From Phyllobacterium zundukense (lineage in GTDB: Bacteria; Pseudomonadota; Alphaproteobacteria; Rhizobiales; Rhizobiaceae): a DNA stretch of 64,000 nt. The DNA lies in contig NZ_CP017940.1 of the NCBI RefSeq assembly GCF_002764115.1, positions 3,322,501 through 3,386,500 of the forward strand, in the 5' to 3' direction. Of the stretch, positions 1 to 9,257 are shown piece by piece; the stretch's first letter is position 1, and each line of letters opens with the position of its first letter. A model generated the notes under the pieces. That model was not told where the DNA came from. It was given only the letters and a program-made list of their open reading frames with translations, and made no database searches. The translations under genes and the position numbers were made by a program.

Positions 1-46
1 TCGCCACCTTTGGCAGGGATCCACGCATGCAGATGGCGATGCGAAA

Positions 47-64
47 CTAGGGTCAGGACCCTAG
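47..64. other. Short perfect hairpin over the fghA stop codon
   Basis: CTAGGGT and ACCCTAG form a seven-base-pair stem around a CAGG loop. The stem covers the stop codon of the esterase gene transcribed leftwards. On that strand it is followed only by TTT, so it could be a weak terminator; this is inference from sequence alone. The 46 bases to its left hold no recognisable gene end. Confidence 0.4.
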
Positions 65-891
65 AGCCGCTGCGCGTGCCAGGCGATATGATCGGCCATG
101 AACGTGGAAATGAAGAAATAGGAGTGATCGTAGCCGTCGCGCATGTTGAGGGTCAGCGGTATCCCGGCCTTCTCGCATGCCTCTTCCAGAAGCCACGGCC
201 GCAGGCCATCGTCGAGAAACCCGTCGGCCTTGCCCTGATCGACAAGCAGTTCCGGCAGCCTGTGGCCGTCCTCGATCAGCGCGACGCTGTCATAGGCGCG
301 CCACGCCGCCTCATCCTTGCCGAGATATTTCTCGAAAGCCGGCCGCGACCAGCCGGCAACGATGGGCCGGGCAATCGGCGCAAAGGCCGAGACGGATTTG
401 AAAAGGCCCGGATTTTTCAAGGCCAGCGTGATGGCGCCATGGCCACCCATGGAATGGCCAAAGATGCTCTGGCGCTTCATGTCGACAGGGAAATTGGCGG
501 CCACGAGTTCAGGCAGTTCCTCGGCGATATAGGTAGCCATGCGATAATTGGTTGACCAGGGCTCTTCAGTCGCATCGAGATAAAATCCTGCGCCGCTGCC
601 GAATTGCCAATTATCCTTCTCGTCCGGAACGTTTTCGCCGCGCGGGCTCGTGTCCGGGCAGATGATGGCAATGCCGAGCTCGGCAGCGATGCGGCGGTAT
701 TCGCCCTTGTCCATGACGTTCTGATGGGTGCAGGTCAGGCCCGACAGATACCACAGCAGAGGCACCGGCCCGTTCTTCGCCTGCGGCGGCAGGAATACAG
801 CGAAGGTCATGTCGCATTGGCAGGCGTCGCTGCGATGGCGATAGACCCCTTGCGTACCCTCGAAACTCTTGGCAATCGATAGCGTTTCCAT
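61..891 (-). CDS. fghA: S-formylglutathione hydrolase (esterase D family)
   Basis: Hydrolyses S-formylglutathione to formate and glutathione, the last step of glutathione-dependent formaldehyde oxidation in the cytoplasm. The 276-residue protein has the usual family length. The nucleophile elbow GHSMGG lies at residues 145-150 (Ser147). Asp223 (in GKADGFL) and His256 (in YDHSYFF) complete the likely alpha/beta-hydrolase triad. The start is the ATG at 889-891 with the typical esterase-D N-terminus. Its partner dehydrogenase lies on the same strand at 2059-3171, separated by two unrelated small genes, so the four genes may form one leftward operon. The assignment rests on overall similarity to the FrmB/FghA family and is firm. 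Confidence 0.95.
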   Translation of the reverse strand: METLSIAKSFEGTQGVYRHRSDACQCDMTFAVFLPPQAKNGPVPLLWYLSGLTCTHQNVMDKGEYRRIAAELGIAIICPDTSPRGENVPDEKDNWQFGSGAGFYLDATEEPWSTNYRMATYIAEELPELVAANFPVDMKRQSIFGHSMGGHGAITLALKNPGLFKSVSAFAPIARPIVAGWSRPAFEKYLGKDEAAWRAYDSVALIEDGHRLPELLVDQGKADGFLDDGLRPWLLEEACEKAGIPLTLNMRDGYDHSYFFISTFMADHIAWHAQRL

Positions 892-912
892 AAATTCCCC
901 GTGTCGTGTTCG

Positions 913-1563
913 TTATTGGCCGAGCGAAACGGCGACGTTGACCGCAGCGGCAACAAGCACCGTATTGAAAAAGAACGATATAATGGCATGTAACAAATTA
1001 ATCTTGCGCATATCTGTACTGGTGATGGCGGTGTCCGAGGTCTGCGCCGTCATGCCGATGACATAGGAAAAGTAGAGAAACTCGATGCCTCCTGGCTCCT
1101 TGCCGCCGGGAAAATCCAGCCCGCCGACATGTTCTCGCGGCTTGTCCTTGGTCCCCTCGGCATCCTCGTCCGGCTGCCAATAGAGATGGGCATAGTGAAT
1201 GGCTGCCATCATATGGATTGTCATCCAGCCAAGAAAAACCGCGGCAAGCGCCAGAGAAAGATCGAAGGGTTGCGGGTTCTGGCCGGAATTCAGCAACACG
1301 AAAAGCGAACCGACGGCGACGACAACCGCGCCAAAGGTGACCGCGAAGATGATCCAGACCGGTTCATCCGACCGCGCCGCATTCTTGCGCAGATATTCCG
1401 GCGTCAGTTTGCGGACCTTGATGGCCGAGAGCGTCAGGTAAACCACAAAAAACGCATTGGCCGCGGCGGCGTAGGCAACATGCGGCGCGAACGCCAAAGC
1501 CAGCGCCAACGTGGCAAGGCCGATAATTGCAGCAAGATAAAATGGATTGTGGCGCTTCCACAT
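913..1563 (-). CDS. DUF1345 family integral membrane protein
   Basis: A 216-residue membrane protein of unknown function. Hydrophobic segments are visible near the N-terminus (NPFYLAAIIGLATLALALAF and the following AAAANAFFVVYL stretch), in the middle (IFAVTFGAVVVAVGSLFVLL and SLALAAVFLGWMTIHMMAAIHY) and at the C-terminus. The C-terminal segment with SYVIGMTAQTSDTAITS is the characteristic conserved block of DUF1345. An upstream in-frame ATG would overlap the preceding gene by about 80 bases, so I chose the ATG at 1561-1563, eight bases after that gene's stop. The role is unknown; the placement between formaldehyde genes may be incidental. Confidence 0.8.
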   Translation of the reverse strand: MWKRHNPFYLAAIIGLATLALALAFAPHVAYAAAANAFFVVYLTLSAIKVRKLTPEYLRKNAARSDEPVWIIFAVTFGAVVVAVGSLFVLLNSGQNPQPFDLSLALAAVFLGWMTIHMMAAIHYAHLYWQPDEDAEGTKDKPREHVGGLDFPGGKEPGGIEFLYFSYVIGMTAQTSDTAITSTDMRKINLLHAIISFFFNTVLVAAAVNVAVSLGQ

Positions 1564-1570
1564 GCCCTGT

Positions 1571-2044
1571 CTACTCCGATGCAATGGCGGCCGGCCGCTG
1601 CATGTCGATGTGGGGGATATCGTCCTCGAGATATTCCTCCGACACCGGCACAAAGCCGAAGGATTCGTAGAAGCGCTTCAGGTGGCTCTGCGCCGAGAGC
1701 TTGATCGGGCTTTGCGGATAGAGTCTTTCGCATTGCGCGATCGCCTCGACCATCAGCCGGTCGCCGAGCTTCTTGCCGCGATGTTCGGGCGAGACGACGA
1801 CCCGGCCGATCCGCGCTGCCGGGTCGCTTTTCGCCGGTTTGCGGATACGCGCGCTTGCGACGAGTTCCTTAGCCAGAAGCAGGCGCAGATGCAGCGCGTC
1901 GGCATCCTTGCCGTCGAGCTCGGGATAAGGGCACTTCTGCTCGACGACGAAGACATCCACCCGCAATTTCAGCATGGCGTAGAGGTCGCGCGGCGAGAGT
2001 TCATCGAGGCCGGACAAAACAACCTTGTAGTTAGGCGCGTTCAT
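1571..2044 (-). CDS. GNAT-family N-acyltransferase (ElaA-like)
   Basis: A 157-residue protein of the acetyl-CoA-dependent GNAT fold. Near the N-terminus it carries LKLRVDVFVVEQ, typical of ElaA-like members. The acetyl-CoA loop follows at VVVSPEHRGKKLGDRLM, a good match to the V-x-P-x-x-R-G-x-G/K signature, and a C-terminal FYESFGFV strand closes the domain. The substrate is unknown. It sits 14 bases after the dehydrogenase stop codon and 8 bases before the DUF1345 gene, so co-transcription with both is likely. Confidence 0.85.
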   Translation of the reverse strand: MNAPNYKVVLSGLDELSPRDLYAMLKLRVDVFVVEQKCPYPELDGKDADALHLRLLLAKELVASARIRKPAKSDPAARIGRVVVSPEHRGKKLGDRLMVEAIAQCERLYPQSPIKLSAQSHLKRFYESFGFVPVSEEYLEDDIPHIDMQRPAAIASE

Positions 2045-2058
2045 GATCGCTCGAGGCT

Positions 2059-3171
<1,113 letters not shown>

Positions 3172-3218
3172 GAATGTCTCCCTATGCGTCTGTGCAACAT
3201 GCTGATTTGCAAGTGTGC

Positions 3219-3272
3219 ACTATCGGGATGGCATGGCCGATCGTCAATCGAACGAACGACATTTATCGTTCG
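3219..3272 (-). promoter_or_regulatory. Putative adhC promoter with adjoining palindromic operator
   Basis: Read on the minus strand, TTGACG (3242-3247) and GATAGT (3219-3224) are spaced by exactly 17 bases, 48 bases before the adhC start codon. Five bases upstream of the -35 element is an inverted repeat, CGAACGA (3253-3259) and TCGTTCG (3266-3272), with a six-base spacer. The position suits an activator or a formaldehyde-responsive regulator, but the cognate protein is not in the window. Confidence 0.5.
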
Positions 3273-3313
3273 CAAACGACGCCGATGATTTTCTCTGTCC
3301 GCAACTTTCCGGA

Positions 3314-3751
3314 TCACTCAATGATACGGACTTTTGAGCTAGCCTTGCGTTCAATGGGGACTGCAGAGCGGCTATCCAGATAGGCGGATATTTCCACCAG
3401 GCTGGCGATTCCATTCCGGTTGCTGTCAATTGCGGCAAAACTATCCGCAATGAACCCCCACCCGACCGCATTGGCGCGTTCGGCAGTCAGTGGTTTGGCG
3501 CCGTTTTTGGTCGCAGCATCATATTTCTCCTGCAACTGAAGGTCGGCCTCCGCCTGCACATTTTCCTGATTGAACTCGGGCCGCACGGTCCCGGGCGGCG
3601 GCGGATAGGCCATCCCATCGGCGATCGTCACCAGGAGCGGATGCGATGTTTGGATAATGACCGGTTTGATCAGGCTCCCGGCCAAAACGGATGCGGGGAG
3701 AAAGGCGGCAACGGCAAAGGCGGCGGCGCTTAAGAAACAAAATTTCTTCAT
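3314..3751 (-). CDS. Small secreted EF-hand-like protein
   Basis: A 145-residue exported protein that I do not recognise by name. The N-terminus MKKFCFLSAAAFAVAAFLPA followed by SVLAGS is a signal peptide. Near the C-terminus, DSNRNGIASLVE fits the EF-hand calcium loop (D-x-N-x-N-G-x5-E), and the preceding FAAI resembles the entering helix. The ORF extends upstream of this start, but the extension overlaps the preceding gene and lacks a secretory sequence, so the ATG at 3749-3751 was chosen. It follows the S10 peptidase stop by ten bases and is probably co-transcribed with it. Calcium binding is inference from one loop. Confidence 0.65.
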   Translation of the reverse strand: MKKFCFLSAAAFAVAAFLPASVLAGSLIKPVIIQTSHPLLVTIADGMAYPPPPGTVRPEFNQENVQAEADLQLQEKYDAATKNGAKPLTAERANAVGWGFIADSFAAIDSNRNGIASLVEISAYLDSRSAVPIERKASSKVRIIE

Positions 3752-3761
3752 TGGTTCTCTC

Positions 3762-5671
3762 CTAATTCGCAGCCATGGAGGACGTATTATGGACAGGCGG
3801 CGCCGAATAGGGCGGGGCCTGATAGAATTCCACCAGATCTTTTTTGAACTGAATGCGGGAACTCTCCTGATAATAGAGCATGTGGCCGCCCTCATAGGTC
3901 TTGAGCGGTATCCTCTCCGTCAGTTTCACTTTGCGCAGATCGAGTTCCGTCGGGTAGAACGGCGTTACCTGATCGTAAAACCCATGCGCCACCATGATTT
4001 TCCATGAGGGATCGACGCTCAGGCCACTCATCACATCCGGTACTGCAGTCGTGGTCGCCCTGGTTTCGCGTCCTCCGCGATTCCAGTTCCAATAACGGTT
4101 GGGCGAGATGTTATCCGAGTTCAGGTGCGTATAATAAGATTTGGCGGTGTAACCGATATAGGCCGGAAGAAATTTCGCGAAAGCATTGTGGAAACCGACT
4201 TGCTCATAATAGTCAAAATTATAAGGTACGCCGCTCAGAACCTTCATGCGACCGTCATAGACATTGAGCAGGTAACCCGGCACCAGCCTTGATTTGAAGT
4301 CGGCAAAACTCAGAATCGGACTGCTTGCCCCGTCGAACGCATCAAAGCCTGTATATTTTTGCATGTCTGCCGGGAATTGCGGATTTTCCTTGAGAAACCT
4401 GTCCCATTTTTTTTAGATTTCCCCGCATCTATGGCCGGCAGATAAATGTCATCGACATACTTTTTAGCCTTGTCGATGAAATCTGCAACCGTCAGATTTC
4501 CGCGCATTGTCCCTATTCCATGGTAGTCCGCAATCAGTGCGAATGTGGGCAGCCATGCTCCGCAAGGGGTCACCGTAAGCACCATATTTTGCGTGCAGTT
4601 CACGCTCATATCGAGTACCGGCGACAGCAATATGGAGCCAGCCAGATAATTTGCCGGCTTGCCGGAGGGATCGGGATCATACCGGCTGCCCTTGGCGTTC
4701 AGCAGCAGATTGGACAGGATCGGCACACGAATACCCGCACCGTAGGATTCACCAAACAGATATTTGGGCGAGCTTTGACGATTGTGCAGATTGATATAGC
4801 GGGTAATAAAATCCCGCATCAGATCCGCATCACGCGTGACGCCCCAAAAATACTGGTTCGTATGGGAAATGACCGTTTTTGGGTTGGCCGGATCGGATTT
4901 GTCGTAGGTCGTTACGGCAACCGAATGGCCGGTACCGGGCGGATCGACGAAGACGAGATCGGATTGGTCAAGAAGGCTTTCCCGGTTTTCAACGAGCGGG
5001 AAATCAGTAGGTGCAGCTATTTCCGCGCCTTCAGCCACCTCGGGATTGCCGGTCGCTAGACGCCAGGGCGCGAGCGCTCCCATATGGAGCCAGATGGAAG
5101 CGGAACCGGGGCCGCCATTGAAGAAAAAGGTAACCGGCCTTTTGTCGAGGGGCAAATTATCGCGCGTGTAGCTCGTATAGAAAATTGCCGCTTGGGCATC
5201 TTTGGGTTGGTCCGGTTTGTCCGGATCTTTCGGCGCATAGGCCAGGAGATGCCCCGCGGATGCCGTGAATTTGATAGACTGACCGCCGATGACCATTTCA
5301 TGCCGTTTGGTGGCCGGGGTTTCATCCACGAGCGCCAGATCAAGCGTGCCACTCACCGTGGTATCGTATGTGTTCGTGTCATCCACCGCGTGGTCTACCG
5401 GCGCTGCCAGATCGAAGGCTTCCTGCTCCAGCCCGGCGCTTTGCAGCGTATCGACGGCATCCCTGATCTTGCCTGCCTTTACCAGTTCATCGGCATTCAG
5501 CCTTGCCGTTTCTTGAAGTGTTGCCGGCTTGTCGTCCGCCGCCTGGCCATCCAGACGTACCTGCTGCTCCTCCAGTTTATTGTCAAAGGTCCCCCCGGAC
5601 GTCGGATTATCCGGCTCATTGCAAGCTGCGAGAAAAGCCAAAACCGATAATAAGAAAATTCTGAAATTCAT
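3762..5671 (-). pseudogene. S10 serine carboxypeptidase-like lipoprotein, interrupted by a frameshift
   Basis: Two overlapping reading frames together encode one secreted S10-family peptidase. The first (4310-5671, 453 residues) has a lipobox LAFLAAC with Cys17, the oxyanion motif FNGGPGSAS at 184-192 and the nucleophile GESYGAG with Ser309. The second frame (from about 4406 down to 3762) continues KKWDRFLKENPQFPADMQ and supplies the catalytic Asp region HGFYDQVTPF and the His in GGHMLY. The switch falls in a run of eight T (plus strand, 4407-4414). One extra A in the transcript, or two fewer, joins the frames. Neither half alone has a full catalytic triad. It may be a sequencing error, a true pseudogene, phase variation or transcriptional slippage. 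The EF-hand gene follows immediately. Confidence 0.8.
4407..4414. repeat. Homopolymer run of eight T at the S10 peptidase frameshift
   Basis: On the coding strand this is eight consecutive A in the context tct-A8-tgg. The upstream frame reads Ser-Lys-Lys-Asn-Gly, while the downstream peptidase frame needs a multiple of three A before tgg (Lys...Trp). Such runs are prone to replication or polymerase slippage and also to sequencing error. Confidence 0.85.
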
Positions 5672-5900
5672 TTTAAAAAAGCTCCGTAAAAAGAAAAGCT
5701 TTTCAAATGAGAGCTGCAGACGTCAATTAGCCTAAAGTTTAATCGGCGCACGAAATTGCGTATTATTTAGTCAAAATGGCGTGGGTTCTTCAGTCCTGCC
5801 ATTTGGGATTGAGCCGCCTGGACATCCCCATGCGAAAATTTGTGGACTTGGGCGAGCAAACCTTGTCAAACGCCGCGATGCTTGCGAATGGACCGAACGC
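5672..5900. other. Divergent intergenic region between S10 peptidase and hrpB
   Basis: About 230 bases separate the peptidase start from the hrpB start. The peptidase-proximal half is AT-rich (for example around 5740-5775, with TATTATTTAG), in keeping with promoters. I found no strong palindrome or conserved -35/-10 pair. An in-frame extension of hrpB begins at 5781 but its residues do not look like helicase sequence. Confidence 0.35.
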
Positions 5901-8348
5901 GTGAAAGACCTGCCTGCCCTCCCCGTCACCGAGATCCTGAGCGAGCTCGACGCTGCTCTGGCAAAGGGTGACGCCGCGGTTTTGGTGGCGCCGCCTGGTG
6001 CCGGCAAGACGACGCTCATTCCCCTTCATCTCTTGAACGCACCCTGGCGGGAGGGCCGCACCATCATCCTGCTCGAGCCGCGCCGCCTTGCTGCGCGCGC
6101 CGCGGCAAGCCGCATGGCCAACCTGCTGGGTGAAGATGTCGGCGCGACTGTCGGCTATCGCATGCGGCTCGATAACAAGGTGTCGGCAAAGACCCGTATC
6201 CTCGTCGTCACCGAAGGCGTCTTCGCCCGGATGATCCTTGACGATCCGGACCTCACCGATGTTGCGGCCGTGCTTTTCGATGAATTCCACGAGCGCAGCC
6301 TCGACGCGGATTTCGGCCTGGCGCTGGCGCTGGACGTGAGGGGTGCACTGCGCCCGGACCTGAAGATCCTCGTCATGTCGGCGACGCTGGATGGCGCGCG
6401 CGTGGCATCGCTGCTCGGGGATGCGCCGGTGCTGGAAAGCAAGGGCCGCTCGTTTCCCATTGATCTCCGCTATCGGACCCGCAATCCCGACGAGAAGATC
6501 GAGGACGCCATGGCCAAGGCCATTCGTGACATTCTGGGGAGCGAGACCGGCAGCATCCTCGCCTTCCTCCCCGGCCAGCGCGAAATCGAGCGCACGGCTG
6601 ACGCACTCGAGGGCCGCGTGGGCGCGGATACACTTATCGTGCCGCTTTACGGCGCGCTGGAGGGCCGCGATCAAGACCAGGCGATCAGGCCGGCGCCCGC
6701 TGGCAAACGCAAAGTGGTGCTTGCCACGTCCATCGCCGAAACCTCGATCACCATCGACGGCGTGCACGTCGTCATCGACAGCGGCCTGGCGCGCCTGCCG
6801 AAATTCGAACCCGCAACGGGCCTCACCCGGCTGGAGACTGTACGGGCGGCACGCGCCGCCGTCGACCAGCGCGCCGGCCGCGCCGGGCGAACCGGGCCCG
6901 GCATTGCGCTGCGCCTGTGGCGCGCCGAGCAGACGGCAGCACTCGAAGCCTTCGCCCCGCCGGAAATCCTCGAAGCTGACCTCACCGGACTTGTCCTCGA
7001 TTGCGCGGCTTGGGGCGTTGCCGATCCGGCGACCCTTGGCTTTCTCGACGCGCCGCCGGCTCCGGCGATCAAGGAGGCCAAGGCACTTTTGGAGAACCTG
7101 GGCGCACTGGAAGGTGACCGCGTCACGCCGATGGGCAACGCCATGCGAGCGCTGGCTCTGCCCGCCCGGCTGGCTCACATGGTCCTGACCGCGCGCGAAC
7201 GCGGGCAGGGTTTGCGGGCTGCGGAACTCGCCGTGCTTCTCACCGAACGCGGTCTCGGCGGCAACGATATCGATCTCGATGTTCGGCTCATCCGCTTCCA
7301 GCGCGAGCGGGGTGACCGCGCTATACGTGCACGTTCGCTGGCAAAACGCCTGGCGGGAAATAGCGGACCGGCACCAGCGGAACTGGACAGTGTCGGCCGC
7401 CTGCTGCTTGGTGCCTATCCCGACCGCCTCGCCAAGGCACGCGGCAATGGCCAGTTCACGCTCGCCAACGGGCGGGGCGGTGAAGTCGATCCCACCACAT
7501 CTCTGGCAAAATCGCCGTGGCTGGTCGTTGCCGATCTCGCCGGACGTGCCGGGCGCGCACGCATTCTTGCTGCAGCGGAGGTGACCGAGGCGGGAATCCG
7601 CGAGGCGCTGGCAAATCGTATCGTCAACGGCCGGCAGGTGACCTACGATCCGGTTCGCAATGCCCTGCAGGCGCGCGACGCCACGCGCATCGGTGCGATT
7701 GCGCTTTCCGAAAAGACACTGCCCGCGCCGAGTGGCGAGGAGGCTGATCGCGGCGTCATCGCCGCGGTCCGCGCCCACGGGCTCGACATCCTGCCGTGGT
7801 CGAAAGAGGCGACGATCCTGCGCCGCCGCCTCGCGTGGCTGCATCAGGGTCTTGGCGCACCATGGCCCGCTATGGACGACGCTGCCCTCATCGCAACGCT
7901 CGACGACTGGCTTCTGCCATTCCTGAAAGGTACGGCGCAACTCGGCCAGATTCCGGCACACGTGCTGATAGAGGGCCTGCGCTCTACCGTGCCCTATGAT
8001 CTGCAGCGCAAGATCGAGGCACTTGCGCCAACGCATTTCGAGGTGCCTACGGGTTCCAATATTCCGATCCGCTACGATGCCGGTGAACCGGTGCTGGCCG
8101 TGCGCGTGCAGGAATTGTTCGGGCTTGCCACGCATCCGGCTATCGCCGGCGGAACGATCCCCTTGCTGCTTGAGCTGCTGTCGCCGGCGCACCGCCCGAT
8201 CCAGATTACCCGCGACCTGCCGGGCTTCTGGAAAGGCTCGTGGTCAGACGTGCGCAGTGACATGCGCGGCCGCTATCCCAAGCATGTCTGGCCGGAAGAT
8301 CCGGCTTCCGCGACGCCGACCAGCCGCGCCAAGCCGCGCGGGACGTGA
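5901..8348 (+). CDS. hrpB: ATP-dependent helicase HrpB (DEAH/RHA-type)
   Basis: A DExH-box RNA/DNA helicase of the HrpB family; its precise cellular substrate is not established. From the GTG at 5901 the protein is 815 residues, the normal family length, beginning VKDLPALPVTEIL as HrpB proteins do. Motif I is APPGAGKTT (about 30-38), motif II DEFH at 127-130, motif III SATLDG at 160-165 and motif VI QRAGRAGR at 323-330. The large C-terminal region ends with WSDVRSDMRGRYPKH, a hallmark of HrpB. An ATG-like extension to 5781 exists, but its first 40 residues are atypical. The gene stands divergent to the S10 peptidase. Confidence 0.93.
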   Translation: MKDLPALPVTEILSELDAALAKGDAAVLVAPPGAGKTTLIPLHLLNAPWREGRTIILLEPRRLAARAAASRMANLLGEDVGATVGYRMRLDNKVSAKTRILVVTEGVFARMILDDPDLTDVAAVLFDEFHERSLDADFGLALALDVRGALRPDLKILVMSATLDGARVASLLGDAPVLESKGRSFPIDLRYRTRNPDEKIEDAMAKAIRDILGSETGSILAFLPGQREIERTADALEGRVGADTLIVPLYGALEGRDQDQAIRPAPAGKRKVVLATSIAETSITIDGVHVVIDSGLARLPKFEPATGLTRLETVRAARAAVDQRAGRAGRTGPGIALRLWRAEQTAALEAFAPPEILEADLTGLVLDCAAWGVADPATLGFLDAPPAPAIKEAKALLENLGALEGDRVTPMGNAMRALALPARLAHMVLTARERGQGLRAAELAVLLTERGLGGNDIDLDVRLIRFQRERGDRAIRARSLAKRLAGNSGPAPAELDSVGRLLLGAYPDRLAKARGNGQFTLANGRGGEVDPTTSLAKSPWLVVADLAGRAGRARILAAAEVTEAGIREALANRIVNGRQVTYDPVRNALQARDATRIGAIALSEKTLPAPSGEEADRGVIAAVRAHGLDILPWSKEATILRRRLAWLHQGLGAPWPAMDDAALIATLDDWLLPFLKGTAQLGQIPAHVLIEGLRSTVPYDLQRKIEALAPTHFEVPTGSNIPIRYDAGEPVLAVRVQELFGLATHPAIAGGTIPLLLELLSPAHRPIQITRDLPGFWKGSWSDVRSDMRGRYPKHVWPEDPASATPTSRAKPRGT

Positions 8349-8416
8349 CGCATTCAGCGCGGATTTGACTTGACCCTGTAGAAATCTCATATCTACCAAA
8401 TGAGAAAAATACAGGA

Positions 8417-8776
8417 ATGACCGTGCCGAGCGCTGACAAGACTATTGCTGTCACTTCCAAGCCATCCGCTGCCACGCGGATTGCTACCCGGCGAAGCCTG
8501 GCCGTTTCCCGTGCGCGTGCTGCAAGTGAAGCGCTCGCTGAACTTGGGGTAGAAGTGAAGGTAATCGGTTCGCTCGCCAACGGACGTTTCGGTCAGTCGT
8601 CGGACATTGATTTCCTCGTTCTTGAATGTCCTCGTCACCTAAAATATGGGATTGAGGGTATCGTCGAAGATTGCCTGCAAGGTTTCCGGTTCGACGTCAT
8701 CTATTTTGATGACATACCTCCTCATAAACGCGACCGTTTTAGCAAGGAGGCGGTCTGTGCGAGGCATCTTCGTTGA
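8417..8776 (+). CDS. MntA-type nucleotidyltransferase antitoxin
   Basis: A 119-residue minimal nucleotidyltransferase. Gly51-Ser52 followed by ten residues and Asp63-x-Asp65 gives the exact GSX10DXD signature of MntA antitoxins; Asp93 in FDVIYF is a plausible third acidic residue. In characterised pairs such proteins transfer AMP to a tyrosine of a HEPN-domain toxin and silence it. The partner here starts 20 bases before this stop codon, on the same strand in another frame, which is the usual antitoxin-toxin arrangement. The first 30 residues are Ser/Thr/Ala-rich and may not be conserved. Function is inferred from motif and context. Confidence 0.8.
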   Translation: MTVPSADKTIAVTSKPSAATRIATRRSLAVSRARAASEALAELGVEVKVIGSLANGRFGQSSDIDFLVLECPRHLKYGIEGIVEDCLQGFRFDVIYFDDIPPHKRDRFSKEAVCARHLR

Positions 8777-9251
8777 TATAGAAAATGAACTGAGTGACAT
8801 TGGTAGTGAGGTCGAGATGCTGGTTCGCGCCGTCGCCATCTACGAACGCGACGGGATAAATGCAGAACCCGCCTGGTTGTGGCTCGCGATACAAGGCCTC
8901 GCCTCAGGACTCGAAAAAATCTATACCGGCTGCGAACGGGTTATGGGAATGATCGCGAACGACGTTGATGATGCCAAAGTCGATCACAGTGAAGGTTGGC
9001 ACATTTCACTTCTGAAGCGAATGGCACATCCATTTCCTGGCATTCGCGGGGCTGTAATCACCGATGAATGTTATAAGGCCATGGACGTGCTGCGTGCCTT
9101 TCGCCACCGCGAACGAAACAGCTATGGATTGATGCTGGACAGTGAGGTTGTGCGGAACAGAGCACTCCAGGCGGAGACTGCGTTTTGCAGATTTCGCGAC
9201 GAGGTCCGGGCTTTCTCGCTCTTGCCTGTTAGCAAAGACTCCGATCTTTAG
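8757..9251 (+). CDS. HepT-like HEPN-domain toxin with an atypical active site
   Basis: A 164-residue, mostly helical protein that pairs with the upstream nucleotidyltransferase. I chose the GTG at 8757 because a strong ribosome-binding site (AAGGAGG, 8744-8750) sits six bases before it; an ATG at 8646 lies inside the antitoxin gene. HEPN RNases of the HepT type carry RX4HXY. Here the corresponding stretch reads R116-HRER-N121-S-Y123: the arginine and the AMPylatable tyrosine are present, but the catalytic histidine is asparagine. It may therefore be a weakened or altered toxin, though alignment to its own subfamily is needed. It ends six bases before regB. Confidence 0.72.
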   Translation: MRGIFVDIENELSDIGSEVEMLVRAVAIYERDGINAEPAWLWLAIQGLASGLEKIYTGCERVMGMIANDVDDAKVDHSEGWHISLLKRMAHPFPGIRGAVITDECYKAMDVLRAFRHRERNSYGLMLDSEVVRNRALQAETAFCRFRDEVRAFSLLPVSKDSDL

Positions 9252-9257
9252 CACCCC

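Noticed and set aside
5790..8192. 800-codon open frame on the minus strand opposite hrpB
   Set aside because: Its translation is rich in Arg, His and Gln with no domain, and hrpB on the plus strand carries every helicase motif. It is a GC-rich antisense shadow.
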